Shown: positions 8,220-15,946, counted from the stretch's first letter. The stretch is 64,000 nucleotides of DNA from Fictibacillus arsenicus (GCF_001999465.1 NZ_MQMF01000003.1:372001-436000); one strand, 5' to 3'. A program made the numbers and translations. The notes: generated by a model not told the origin, from the letters alone.

Positions 8220-10109
8220 TTACACCCATTTCCTTAAGTTAGCATCTCTAACAGTATACCCTTTTGAATCCATACATTCCAAAATGGGAATCAAAAACTT
8301 TCTAGAAATATTGAGAACATTTTTTGCTTCTTGAACAGTAAAACTTTGCTCTGTCTGGCTTTTTAACAGTTTAACTGCCGAATCGAATGTGTTCTTCCCA
8401 ATTAAAACATCGTCAAACAAAACAAGTGCTATATCATGATTAACCAAAAAATACTTAAAATCTGAGTAAAGGTTTTCTGGTAATTGATGTGCCTTATAGG
8501 TTGAAAGAAGATCATCAGGTTCAAGTTCCTTTTCTTCTAGGATATTTACAACTTGGGACATGCGTTTTTCCCATTTATTCGGGTAGTGCGGTTTAAATGC
8601 CGGTAAATGAACAGATTGGTCTGTAATTTTAATAGTAGATAAATTTATCAACTTTTCAATAAAACCGCTGCTTACTTTCTGATGAAGCTTGCCTTTTAAC
8701 GATTGTACGACCTCTGCCTTCGGAATACCTTGCCGTAAAGGATATTCAACGTGAAACTCATTTAATTTTTGAATAAGATTATTTTCTGCGAGCTTAATTG
8801 TTGCTTCATCATTATAATAGCCATTAATACAAACAACTGACTTCAGCTCTACAAGTTCATGTAAGACCTTAACTAATTCAGGCTCTTCAATATCCGTAAG
8901 TTTCACTAATTCTTCTGTTGTCAAAGATCCTTTTTTCTGAAGAGTTTGTATAACTCTTTCATCAGGTGTTCCTTCATATTTTTGCTGAAGCATTCGAATG
9001 GTACCAATCCCAAATTTATAAGCAGCTCCGTTTGGATCAATTACTGCTCCGCCTCCTATTGTTTCTTCAGGAGACGGCCGGCGGATAATAAAACGGTCAC
9101 CCCGCTTTGTTACGATTGGTTCTTCTAAGCGCACTTGGCAAAAAACATGATCTGCAGCGTTTTCAAGTTCGTTTCTATCAAAGAATATGAGCTTCCCCAT
9201 TACTTCAGCAGTTCCTGTGTAAAACTTAATCTGCGTTCGCTGCTTTAACTTCCCTGCCCATTCTTTACCTGTTGTTAATACAAGATCCACTGTATCTGTC
9301 ACTGAAAAAACTCCTGGTGTCAGTAAAACATTGCCTCTTTTCCATTCAAGTTTTGAGCCTCCAGAAAGGTTGATAGCAGCTCTTTGACCTGCTATAGCAT
9401 TCTGCACATTCTCTTTGTGAACCTGGAGCTTTCTAACTTTAACTTTTTCGCCTCCTGGCTGAATTTCCAATTCATCACCTTCATGAACTTCACCTTCGTA
9501 CACTGTCCCTCTTACTACAGTCCCTTGTCCTTTCACCGTAAAAATATGATCGATAGGCAAGCGGAATGGTCCAGACGCAGATCTCGTTTCTGTATCCTCC
9601 AAAAGACTAGCAATTGAGTTTTTCAAATTATCAATACCGCTCATAGACAGACTATCAACGAAATGAACGGGAAACGATTGAAAAACAGAATCATTAGTAA
9701 GCTCAGAGATCTCATCTTCAATAAGGAGTTTCATTTCATCATCAACCAAATCGGACTTTGTAACAACAATCATTCCCTTTTGAATATCAAGAAAGGAAAG
9801 AATCTCAAAATGTTCTCTTGTTTGAGGCATGACACCCTCATCAGCTGCTATGACCAACAATACTAAATCGATCCCAGCAACTCCCGCTATCATCTGGCGA
9901 ATTAATTTTTCATGACCTGGCACATCTACGATTGATGTATGAATTCTGTCTGTTAATGGAAAAGGAGCAAAACCTGGTTCTATAGTGATTTTACGTGCTT
10001 TCTCTTCTTTCAAAGTATCTGTATCAACACCGCTCAATGCTTTTGTAAGGGTTGTTTTTCCATGGTCGATATGTCCAGCCATGCCGATTGTAAAATAGTT
10101 TATTGTCAT
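8220..10109 (-). CDS. selB: Selenocysteine-specific elongation factor SelB
   Basis: 629 residues, the usual SelB length. The N-terminal GTPase has GHIDHGKTTLTKAL, the DVPGHE G3 motif and VTKSD. Translation-factor beta-barrels follow (DHIFTVKGQGTVVRGTV), then four C-terminal winged helices that bind the SECIS hairpin (last about 250 residues, ending GYTVRDANLRKWV). SelB brings Sec-tRNA-Sec to UGA codons. AGGTGG precedes the ATG. It is the first gene of the operon with the glycosyltransferase and PhnCDE-like genes, and is divergent from selC. Confidence 0.96.
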   Translation of the reverse strand: MTINYFTIGMAGHIDHGKTTLTKALSGVDTDTLKEEKARKITIEPGFAPFPLTDRIHTSIVDVPGHEKLIRQMIAGVAGIDLVLLVIAADEGVMPQTREHFEILSFLDIQKGMIVVTKSDLVDDEMKLLIEDEISELTNDSVFQSFPVHFVDSLSMSGIDNLKNSIASLLEDTETRSASGPFRLPIDHIFTVKGQGTVVRGTVYEGEVHEGDELEIQPGGEKVKVRKLQVHKENVQNAIAGQRAAINLSGGSKLEWKRGNVLLTPGVFSVTDTVDLVLTTGKEWAGKLKQRTQIKFYTGTAEVMGKLIFFDRNELENAADHVFCQVRLEEPIVTKRGDRFIIRRPSPEETIGGGAVIDPNGAAYKFGIGTIRMLQQKYEGTPDERVIQTLQKKGSLTTEELVKLTDIEEPELVKVLHELVELKSVVCINGYYNDEATIKLAENNLIQKLNEFHVEYPLRQGIPKAEVVQSLKGKLHQKVSSGFIEKLINLSTIKITDQSVHLPAFKPHYPNKWEKRMSQVVNILEEKELEPDDLLSTYKAHQLPENLYSDFKYFLVNHDIALVLFDDVLIGKNTFDSAVKLLKSQTEQSFTVQEAKNVLNISRKFLIPILECMDSKGYTVRDANLRKWV

Positions 10110-10284
10110 TGTTTAAACCACCTATAAGTACATACTCTTTTACACTTTATGAAAACAGATGTAAAAACACAAGATTTATAGCTTAATTTATATTCATAGT
10201 ATCATTTCGTATTGGTCAAACAAAATTATTTCCCGTAGTTTTTATGCATGCATGTATAAATATTCATCCATGGATACACACAGG

Positions 10285-10319
10285 TTATCCACAATTAAAG
10301 TTATTCACAGTTGTCCACA
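10285..10319. promoter_or_regulatory. Cluster of three DnaA boxes
   Basis: TTATCCACA (10285-10293) is a perfect DnaA box. TTATTCACA (10301-10309) and TTGTCCACA (10311-10319) are one-mismatch boxes in the same orientation, at spacings of 16 and 10 bp. They lie 175 bp upstream of selB, well away from any origin visible here. Such chromosomal DnaA-box clusters are known in Bacillus. Confidence 0.75.
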
Positions 10320-10454
10320 GGCGAATCTGTTATAGTGTGAATCAGCACCTGTTACACAGGAAAAACTGTTATAGTCGAGATAGAAGAACTGTATCAGTGG
10401 CAAGTGGGGTAATTATAGTAGGCTGTTTTCGTATTCATTGATGCTATTGATCGA

Positions 10455-10690
10455 GGTTACTTTCCGTTTCAGAACTTCCTTTCCGCAGGGTGTGCGGTGA
10501 GCCCATTCGCCGCTTTGCGTCATTGATTGGTCTCACCTGTCTAGCAGCAGTGGCTAGGCCCTCGAGGTCAAAAGTTAAATGGTCATGAAAGCAAAGAGCG
10601 CCTTCTTAGCCCATTCACCTTTTGCATGTCGGGGCTGTACGAGCCGCTTCCGCTTTTCAAAAGTCCCACTCATCCTGCTGGAGTCTCGTC
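10455..10690 (+). repeat. Dispersed GC-rich intergenic repeat, copy A
   Basis: It holds TTTCCGCAGGGTGTGCGGTG, then GAGCCCATTCGCCGC, then GGTCTCACCTGTC, the same landmarks as the copies at 20935, 50125 and 58180. It is the most diverged of the four and has an extra block around 10570-10640. It shows no coding capacity I trust. The remaining gap up to 10905 is AT-rich with nothing I can name. Confidence 0.65.
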
Positions 10691-10905
10691 CTTCCACTTC
10701 AAATAACTATTCATATGAAGAATTCTTAAAAACATTCTTTTAGCAACAAGCTCTTAGAATACAGTCTTAAAAAAAGTTATCAGTATAAAGAAAAATTATA
10801 AGAAAATCATCTTTACCTTCTATCTAATTTCCTAGGATAGCCGCTCAACAAATCGAAACTCCCCTCCCCCACCTTCGATTCTTTTGGAATGTAAGAACAA
10901 TGTAC

Positions 10906-10934
10906 TTGGATTTTAATTTTCAATAGTCTATACT
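10906..10934 (+). promoter_or_regulatory. Sigma-A-type promoter of selC
   Basis: TTGGAT (10906-10911), a 17-bp spacer, then TATACT (10929-10934), about 47 bp before the tRNA 5' end. Confidence 0.7.
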
Positions 10935-10981
10935 AGACTTTGTGAATAAATGAAATCTCTCTTTTATTCAACGCATATCTT

Positions 10982-11078
10982 GGGGCCAGATGTGTAGCTG
11001 GTGCTTACCTGGGTCTTCAAAACCTTTTGGGAGGCGCGTGCCGTCTCCGGTGGGTTCGATTCCCACATGGTCCCGCCA
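10982..11078 (+). tRNA. selC: Selenocysteine tRNA (anticodon UCA)
   Basis: 97 nt ending in CCA. The anticodon loop CTTCAAA carries TCA at 11017-11019. The acceptor strands GGGGCCA and TGGTCCC pair with one G-T. The T-arm is GTGGG-TTCGATT-CCCAC. A long extra arm (about 11029-11050, GGAGGC...GTCTCC) is typical of tRNA-Sec. The eighth acceptor pair seen in most tRNA-Sec looks mismatched here. The 3' two-thirds is repeated at 17585-17653, because an element inserted at the anticodon loop; this copy is the complete one. It reads UGA with SelB. Confidence 0.94.
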
Positions 11079-11083
11079 AATAA
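11015..11083 (+). repeat. attL: 69-bp direct repeat at left end of element
   Basis: The stretch from the first base of the anticodon loop, through the tRNA 3' end, to TAA at 11083 is identical to 17585-17653. Identity stops at the base before the loop and after TAA. This is the usual form of a tyrosine-recombinase attachment core in a tRNA gene. Confidence 0.95.
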
Positions 11084-11105
11084 CGTTGATATGACGAGGT
11101 TTATC

Positions 11106-11129
11106 GTGATTTACTCGATGATTTATGCG
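11106..11129 (+). promoter_or_regulatory. Putative integrase arm sites, left end
   Basis: GTGATTTACTCG (11106-11117) and ATGATTTATGCG (11118-11129) are tandem 12-bp words of the form RTGATTTAYKCR. A third copy, GTGATTTACGCA, is at 17567-17578 just inside attR. Direct copies at both ends of an element are expected of integrase arm sites. Confidence 0.6.
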
Positions 11130-11264
11130 ATGATATTTTCGCATTATCCCCACTAGGTTACGACCTATTTTTTCGTAAGTCTTTGTGGGACTCATCGTAT
11201 AAGACCTTGTTGGATAAACCGACTCTTACGTAACCTTCCTATAACTTAAGGAGGTTATTTTTTT

Positions 11265-12233
11265 ATGGTTAAAACTACTCGAAAAGGAATACGAAAGACG
11301 ACTGTTAATCGTAAATCACGAAATATTATTAAGAATATGACTCTTTACGAAATGTTTCAGAGGTTTATGATTGATAAGCGTGCCGAGGGACTCTCACGGA
11401 CTACTATTGAAGGATACGAAATAACATACGGCTATTTAGAGGATTTTCTACTGGGAGATTTAGCAAACGAAGAAATAACGACCGACGTGTTTACTGATTA
11501 CATCGGATATATGTTGCACGAGAAGAATTTATCGCCTGTTACCGCAAATGTCCGTATAAGAACTATGCGAGCTTTCTTACGCTATTGTTATGAAAGAGAT
11601 TGGATTTACGAGCCTATTCACGAAAGTTTTAAGCCTGTAAAAACTGGTGAAATAAAAATAGACGCATTTACACCCGACGAGGTTAATCTTTTACTCCATC
11701 AAATCGACGATACAAGATACGTAGGTTTTCGAGACAAGGTTATGATTCTAATAATGTTAGATACTATGGTTCGTGTATCCGAATTACTAAAGATACGTCG
11801 AGCAAACGTAGATTTAAAAAACGGAAGTATTCAATTAGAACCTCACGAAACGAAAATGAAACGTGCAAGGATCGTCCCGCTTTCGACTAAGTCTGTAAAG
11901 CTACTGGCGGAATACTTAGAGGAAACGCAAGATTTTGAGGAGGATACATTATTTGTTACGTATGATGGACGTCCTATAAGCGATAACACTTTCCGCAAAC
12001 AGTTAATACAATACAAAGATTTAGCAGGTATCAAAAATAAACGAGTTTCTCCGCATACTTTCCGACATACTGGGGCTCTTTTTTATATCCTTAACGGTGG
12101 CGATCCGTTTAGCTTACAAGATATACTCGGACATACGGATATGTCGATGGTACGTAGATACATTAAGATGAGCAATGTTCATATCAAAAGACAACATAAC
12201 TCATTCTCTCCCCTACTCTCCCTCAATAAATAG
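11265..12233 (+). CDS. Tyrosine recombinase (integrase) of the selC element
   Basis: 322 residues. An N-terminal SAM-like core-binding domain (about 25-120) is followed by the catalytic domain. Visible catalytic landmarks: TMVRVSELLKIRR (first Arg), SPHTFRHTGALF (H-x-x-R), DILGHTDMSMVRRYIKM (His and the nucleophilic Tyr near 305). AAGGAGG precedes the ATG. It is the first gene inside attL, the normal place for the integrase, and should catalyse insertion into and excision from selC. Confidence 0.94.
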   Translation: MVKTTRKGIRKTTVNRKSRNIIKNMTLYEMFQRFMIDKRAEGLSRTTIEGYEITYGYLEDFLLGDLANEEITTDVFTDYIGYMLHEKNLSPVTANVRIRTMRAFLRYCYERDWIYEPIHESFKPVKTGEIKIDAFTPDEVNLLLHQIDDTRYVGFRDKVMILIMLDTMVRVSELLKIRRANVDLKNGSIQLEPHETKMKRARIVPLSTKSVKLLAEYLEETQDFEEDTLFVTYDGRPISDNTFRKQLIQYKDLAGIKNKRVSPHTFRHTGALFYILNGGDPFSLQDILGHTDMSMVRRYIKMSNVHIKRQHNSFSPLLSLNK

Positions 12234-12241
12234 ACTAACTT

Positions 12242-12263
12242 AACCGCTATAGGCGGTTTTTTT
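12242..12263 (+). terminator. Terminator after the integrase gene
   Basis: AACCGC (12242-12247) pairs with GCGGTT (12253-12258), followed by a run of T. Confidence 0.85.
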
Positions 12264-12333
12264 GTTTACTCGATCATATATTAAGAGTTATAATACCAAT
12301 AGGTAATTTATGTAAATTGGAGGAGGAGTATTA

Positions 12334-12573
12334 ATGGGATATACTATGAAAACTTGTAGAGAAATGAGTTGCAAGGCAGAAATCTGCGGAGATACAGATT
12401 GCCAAAATTTTAGATTCAATAAAGAGAGACTTAGAATAACAACAGGAGAAAAAACCTTATCCTATAATTGGCTAGAAAGTCCCGAAAATAACCACTGTTG
12501 GGTTTCTCCCTCTGATGTAATTTGTGATCCTCCAGTTAAAAAAATAACTGATTTAATTAAAGTATATAAGTAA
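12334..12573 (+). CDS. Small Cys-rich protein of unknown function
   Basis: 79 residues with six cysteines, five of them in the first 25 residues (TCREMSCKAEICGDTDCQNF), a spacing that suggests metal binding or a compact disulfide fold. No family is recognised. GGAGGAGG lies 8 bases before the ATG. It stands alone between the integrase terminator and a long hairpin, in the element's cargo zone. An excisionase-like or regulatory role is possible but not shown. Confidence 0.6.
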   Translation: MGYTMKTCREMSCKAEICGDTDCQNFRFNKERLRITTGEKTLSYNWLESPENNHCWVSPSDVICDPPVKKITDLIKVYK

Positions 12574-12627
12574 GCGGTTTTATTTTACTTTTTTAAGTAG
12601 AGATTAGAGGGACGGAGAAATCGGCTC

Positions 12628-12684
12628 CGCACATGAGTAGGGTTTATTCAGTTAGAGGAGTAAAGAAGAAAACCCTACTGTGCG
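12628..12684. repeat. Long imperfect hairpin inside the element
   Basis: AGTAGGGTTT (12636-12645) and AAACCCTACT (12670-12679) are a perfect 10-bp inverted repeat. They are extended outward by CGCAC (12628-12632) and GTGCG (12680-12684) with a small bulge, enclosing a 24-nt loop. A smaller CGGAG/CTCCG hairpin precedes it. There is no T-run, so it is not an ordinary terminator. Confidence 0.6.
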
Positions 12685-12759
12685 TAAAACCTCCGCTATA
12701 GTAAGAGGACTCGTTTAAGCCCCCTCACAATTCGAGAGAGAGCCGTAGCCCTCCCGATG

Positions 12760-13536
12760 TTAACCTGTTATTTTCGTTGGATCATGTAACCCTTCCGCTA
12801 GCTCGATCGCTTGTACTCTTTCCGCATTACTAGAGAAATACTCGTCTGTGTTATCGATATAACGGCTAGTATTCTGCGAGATTTCCACTACCGCTCCCTT
12901 AACGATCTCACCGACTACTTTCGATCCCAGTAGCCCGCTAGCCGTTTCGTGTAGCTCGGTAGCTTGTCGCATATCCTCTGTTTTAGAGTTGCGAGAGACA
13001 TCCTCGAATAACTGTCCGATTTCTTTTCTTGCTCTCATTTGATCGCTAGGATCAAGTAGACAGATCGCATTACTAGATAAGTTAACGAATTGATCCGCAA
13101 CCTCTTTCGCTAGTGCTGGCTCGTCCGCTAATTTAACGACCTCTCGGATCATGTTCTTAGCATCCTCGTAGTTATTCGCAAAAGCTAATCTGCCCCATAG
13201 CTCCTTAAAACGAATGTCGAAAAGAAGTTTCTTGTTTCCGTCTACTTGCGGAAGGTCTCCGATCATTAGCTCCTCCGCTTTTGTACGAGCGGTCTCTAGA
13301 GACTTTCGATACTCTTTGTTCAACCCTTCGACTAATCGCAAGGACTTAACCTCGTACTTATCAGATATACGAGATAGCTTTCGAGCCTTTCCCTCGTTAG
13401 AAAGATCGATGTCATTCGAGACCTTATTGCGTTCTGATCGGTATTCTTCGATAAGACCACGGATAAGTCCCGAACTTTCCGATCTGATCACTCTTGCCTC
13501 TCCTACTAATTCGTGTAGTTCTGTTAATCTACTCAT
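12760..13536 (-). CDS. Helical/coiled-coil protein of unknown function
   Basis: 258 residues, strongly charged and mostly helical. A likely coiled coil spans about residues 20-95 (segments such as EEYRSERNKVSNDIDLSNEG and EGLNKEYRKSLETARTKAEE). No signal peptide or membrane segment. AAGGAGAG lies upstream. It is the last gene of a leftward operon behind the XRE regulator and the 132-aa protein. The N-terminal part recalls phage scaffold-like hypothetical proteins, but I cannot assign a family. Confidence 0.65.
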   Translation of the reverse strand: MSRLTELHELVGEARVIRSESSGLIRGLIEEYRSERNKVSNDIDLSNEGKARKLSRISDKYEVKSLRLVEGLNKEYRKSLETARTKAEELMIGDLPQVDGNKKLLFDIRFKELWGRLAFANNYEDAKNMIREVVKLADEPALAKEVADQFVNLSSNAICLLDPSDQMRARKEIGQLFEDVSRNSKTEDMRQATELHETASGLLGSKVVGEIVKGAVVEISQNTSRYIDNTDEYFSSNAERVQAIELAEGLHDPTKITG

Positions 13537-13558
13537 GTTACCCTCTCCTTTAAGTTAG

Positions 13559-13957
13559 TTATCTTATCTCGATAAAGTCGCTCTGCTCTAGCTCACACGC
13601 ATTTTCTGCTAGTCGAGTTAAAAGTCTGTTGCGAAACTTGAGGTCTTTACGTATCTTAAATAACCGTATCTTTGTCCCGCCGATCTCGAAAAGAAACGGA
13701 GGCTCGAAAAACCATTCCTTCACATAAACGTCGATCGCATCTACTGGAGGAATAAGTTTAATAAACTTTCGTATGGTATCGTTTAATGCGTCTGATCCCC
13801 GCTCTAGCTTTCCGTTATATGTAGACGTCGAATATCGTAACTTTCCGAATTTCGTTTCCTCATACGCAAGAAGTCCCGTACCGTATCTACTGTCGTTCCT
13901 TTCCGATCTTTTGGTAAGAATGAATATAGCGAGCTTAGACGCATGACTCTCACACAT
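13559..13957 (-). CDS. Hypothetical protein, 132 aa, coupled to the XRE gene
   Basis: The start at 13957 is chosen because ATGTGTGA overlaps the stop of the XRE gene by 8 bases, the sign of translational coupling; a more upstream ATG (13990) lies deep in that gene. The product (MCESHASKLAIFILTKRSER...) looks alpha/beta, with a beta-strand start and hydrophobic pairs (IDVYVKEWFFEPPFLFEI). No domain is recognised. It is 22 bp before the coiled-coil gene on the same strand. Confidence 0.6.
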   Translation of the reverse strand: MCESHASKLAIFILTKRSERNDSRYGTGLLAYEETKFGKLRYSTSTYNGKLERGSDALNDTIRKFIKLIPPVDAIDVYVKEWFFEPPFLFEIGGTKIRLFKIRKDLKFRNRLLTRLAENACELEQSDFIEIR

Positions 13958-14228
13958 AGTCGATTGCCTCGAAAGTTGATCGGATCGCATAAAGGAGGTT
14001 TAGTTTTGATCGTGTAAGACCTAGTTTTTCGATCACTTTCTTTTCAGTAGCGGGGCTAAACTTTCGTAGACCGTTTTCTACCGCACATACCATGTGACTT
14101 GAAAGTCCGATTTCCTCGGCTAATTCGTTTTGTTGTTGCCCTGTATGGTAACGATAAAGTAGCAGTATATCTCCAGTTAAACGATAGTCGTTCTTAGAGT
14201 TGCGTAGATCGAATGGTTCTCGTGGCAT
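13950..14228 (-). CDS. XRE/Cro-type HTH regulator
   Basis: 92 residues. The helix-turn-helix spans about residues 30-70 (GQQQNELAEEIGLSSHMV, then VENGLRKFSPATEKK), a typical XRE DNA-binding domain with little else. AAAAGGAG precedes the ATG. It heads the leftward operon of the element and probably controls it and the upstream intergenic zone with its inverted repeats. Element repressors of this type usually control excision or replication. Confidence 0.85.
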   Translation of the reverse strand: MPREPFDLRNSKNDYRLTGDILLLYRYHTGQQQNELAEEIGLSSHMVCAVENGLRKFSPATEKKVIEKLGLTRSKLNLLYAIRSTFEAIDYV

Positions 14229-14606
14229 GGTATCGTCTCCTTTTAGTTAGTAAGGAGTATCGCTGCTATTACTCCCTCTACTACTAAGTACGACTACCAC
14301 GGGCTTTATTACATATCCAAGTAATATTAATTTCACTTTTCTTCGCATACCAAAAAGGAGCGGGATCACATTTTACTTCTTATGCGTCCGCTCTCTTATA
14401 TCTATCTATACTTACTTTACCTAATATCCTTATGCGTGTTTTTTCGCATATGGAAGGTCTTAATATTCGAGTGTTTATACTCGAAAATGATCTACTGGTA
14501 TTATTATCATTATATTGCTGTCTTTATATTGCTATCTTTATAGTGCGGTCTGACCATACTAACGGGACGATGTCTAACCACACTAACGGCACATTGTCTA
14601 ACCATA
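14229..14606. promoter_or_regulatory. Origin-like intergenic zone: iteron-like repeats beside an AT-rich tract
   Basis: Two tandem 24-bp units (14550-14573, 14574-14597) and the start of a third (from 14598) share the core CTAACCAYACTAACGG. Just left lies an AT-rich tract with a direct repeat (TATATTGCT.TCTT, 14510-14540). Two inverted repeats, TATGCG/CGCATA (14431-14450) and TTCGAGT/ACTCGAA (14466-14485), complete it. The zone lies between the XRE and winged-helix genes. It fits an iteron origin or a control region; no activity is shown. Confidence 0.6.
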
Positions 14607-15134
14607 CTACTTGTTCTTACGCTGTTTTTCGGACTTATAGATACTAGTAGATTTCGGCATGATCCGCTCCCCGTTCTTATCGATCAGATACCCGTCCTCC
14701 GAAACTCTCGACGCAAAACTCGGAAAATAGAGCACGTATCTTTTCGTCCCGTGATAGCCTTTCTTAGTTCGTATGAGCCCGTTTTCTTCGAGTATCCTTG
14801 CAATCCATACCACACGAGGTCGATCTATATTTAAGTGATCGATTATTTGCTCGTATGTAAGGTAGCAAGCCCCATAGCGGTCGTTCTTTTTTCCGTTCTC
14901 GAGCGTCTCGTTTCCGTTCACATACGATAGCATTAAAAAATAAAAGGTCGTGATGTCCCGTATCTGCGGTTTTCGTTTGATTCCTTCTGATCGATAGAGA
15001 TCGTTCGCAGATTGAATGTTTCGTATCCTCCTCGATCCATTAACGCCTCCTTGTCGTTGGGTAGCGGTTGTTTCGTTGTCTCCTCTTTCTTCATACTCAT
15101 TACTCCTCTCGTTGTTAGTACGGTTAGACCGCAT
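14607..15134 (-). CDS. Winged-helix, replication-initiator-like protein
   Basis: The frame is 175 residues. The first 50 are charged and low-complexity. About residues 60-135 form a winged helix (TTFYFLMLSYVNG, YLTYEQIIDHLNIDRPRVVW, IARILEENGLIRTKKGYHGT), like domains of RepA/DnaD-type plasmid and phage initiators. The start is uncertain: the ATG at 15134 has GGAG only 2 bases away. Iteron-like repeats lie at its 3' end, and an inverted copy overlaps its start. This suggests self-recognition. Confidence 0.65.
   Translation of the reverse strand: MRSNRTNNERSNEYEERGDNETTATQRQGGVNGSRRIRNIQSANDLYRSEGIKRKPQIRDITTFYFLMLSYVNGNETLENGKKNDRYGACYLTYEQIIDHLNIDRPRVVWIARILEENGLIRTKKGYHGTKRYVLYFPSFASRVSEDGYLIDKNGERIMPKSTSIYKSEKQRKNK
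15111..15133 (-). repeat. Inverted copy of the iteron at the initiator-like gene start
   Basis: On the minus strand, GCGGTCTAACCGTACTAAC (15133 to 15115) matches GCGGTCTGACCATACTAAC at 14545-14563 on the plus strand, with two differences. It covers the first codons of the winged-helix gene, as an autoregulatory site might. Confidence 0.65.
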
Positions 15135-15217
15135 TACTCCGTATAAGCAACGAGTAGTGAGAAAAAGGGATATAGTTGTAGATTTTTTGGTATTATTTAG
15201 TAAAGGAGGAGATGAAA

Positions 15218-15868
15218 ATGAAGGAGTTTTTAGATAATGTAACGTTTAAGAATGTTTTAGACGTAATTACCGTTTTGATCGCAATTATAAATGTTTATTT
15301 AGTCGTGCTAGTTTATAAGCTGACACATCGAGATGTTAACCCAAAACTCTTTGTTAAGCCTACGATTGTTGAAGACGGTAGAAGTTATGCACGTTATTCG
15401 AACCCAAATGTAGATTCAATAAACTTCGACCAAAAAGGGTTTCCTGAAATAGGACATAATTCGTTATTATGGGGTATTGAAGTGCACAACAATGGCGAAC
15501 TACCAGCTACTAATATTGAAATTAAACTTTCTATAACGATTCATAAATCCGAATTCGATGATGGTGAGTTTTTGGGGGATATAGAAAACCACCGTTTTGT
15601 AGATTATAAGGTTTATTATGAGGTTTTTAATTTTGACTATATCCCGCCAAACTCCTCTGTTAAAAAAGATTTTTTATCTTTGTTGGGAGATTTTCCATAT
15701 GCTACATTAAAAGTCGAAAAGCTGGTTTCTTCCGAGAGAACTTTTATTAATAAACCGACTCAAATTGGCTATTATGAACACCCTAAATTCGATGATCTCG
15801 CCGATATGGACGACTATAGAAGACTTATAGGAGCTTATAAAGGACTAGAGGCTACATTGAAAAACTAA
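15218..15868 (+). CDS. Membrane-anchored protein of unknown function (element cargo)
   Basis: The start at 15218 is chosen because AAGGAGGA ends at 15210, giving normal spacing; the ATG at 15212 is too close. About 216 residues: one hydrophobic helix near residues 12-36 (VLDVITVLIAIINVYLVVLV), then a soluble domain rich in beta-type segments with aromatic and Asp/Glu residues. No family is recognised. It is the only rightward mid-element gene and may be cargo such as a surface, exclusion or defence factor; that is a guess. Confidence 0.65.
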   Translation: MKEFLDNVTFKNVLDVITVLIAIINVYLVVLVYKLTHRDVNPKLFVKPTIVEDGRSYARYSNPNVDSINFDQKGFPEIGHNSLLWGIEVHNNGELPATNIEIKLSITIHKSEFDDGEFLGDIENHRFVDYKVYYEVFNFDYIPPNSSVKKDFLSLLGDFPYATLKVEKLVSSERTFINKPTQIGYYEHPKFDDLADMDDYRRLIGAYKGLEATLKN

Positions 15869-15896
15869 AAAAGGTTATTTATGAAATATATCGAAA

Positions 15897-15933
15897 CCTG
15901 TATTGTGGAAATATTTTTCCAAATAGATACAGG
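15897..15933. repeat. Dyad upstream of the tiny basic ORFs
   Basis: CCTGTAT (15897-15903) with ATACAGG (15927-15933), and inside it TGGAAA (15906-15911) with TTTCCA (15916-15921). No T-run follows. An operator or a folded RNA leader is possible. Confidence 0.5.
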
Positions 15934-15946
15934 AAGGAATGAGGCG

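Noticed and set aside
10968..11195. Open frame across the tRNA-Sec gene (HVGIEPTGDGTRLPKGFE-type translation)
   Set aside because: It is the antisense translation of the tRNA-Sec and attL; the same peptide appears at 17247-17675 over attR. Not a gene.
13214..13558. 114-aa plus-strand frame in the element
   Set aside because: It is antisense to the well-supported coiled-coil gene and has no own signals.
14432..14647. 71-aa plus-strand frame (MRVFSHMEGLNIRVF...)
   Set aside because: It runs through the iteron-like and AT-rich zone with repeat-derived residues (HTNGT repeats) and has no ribosome site.
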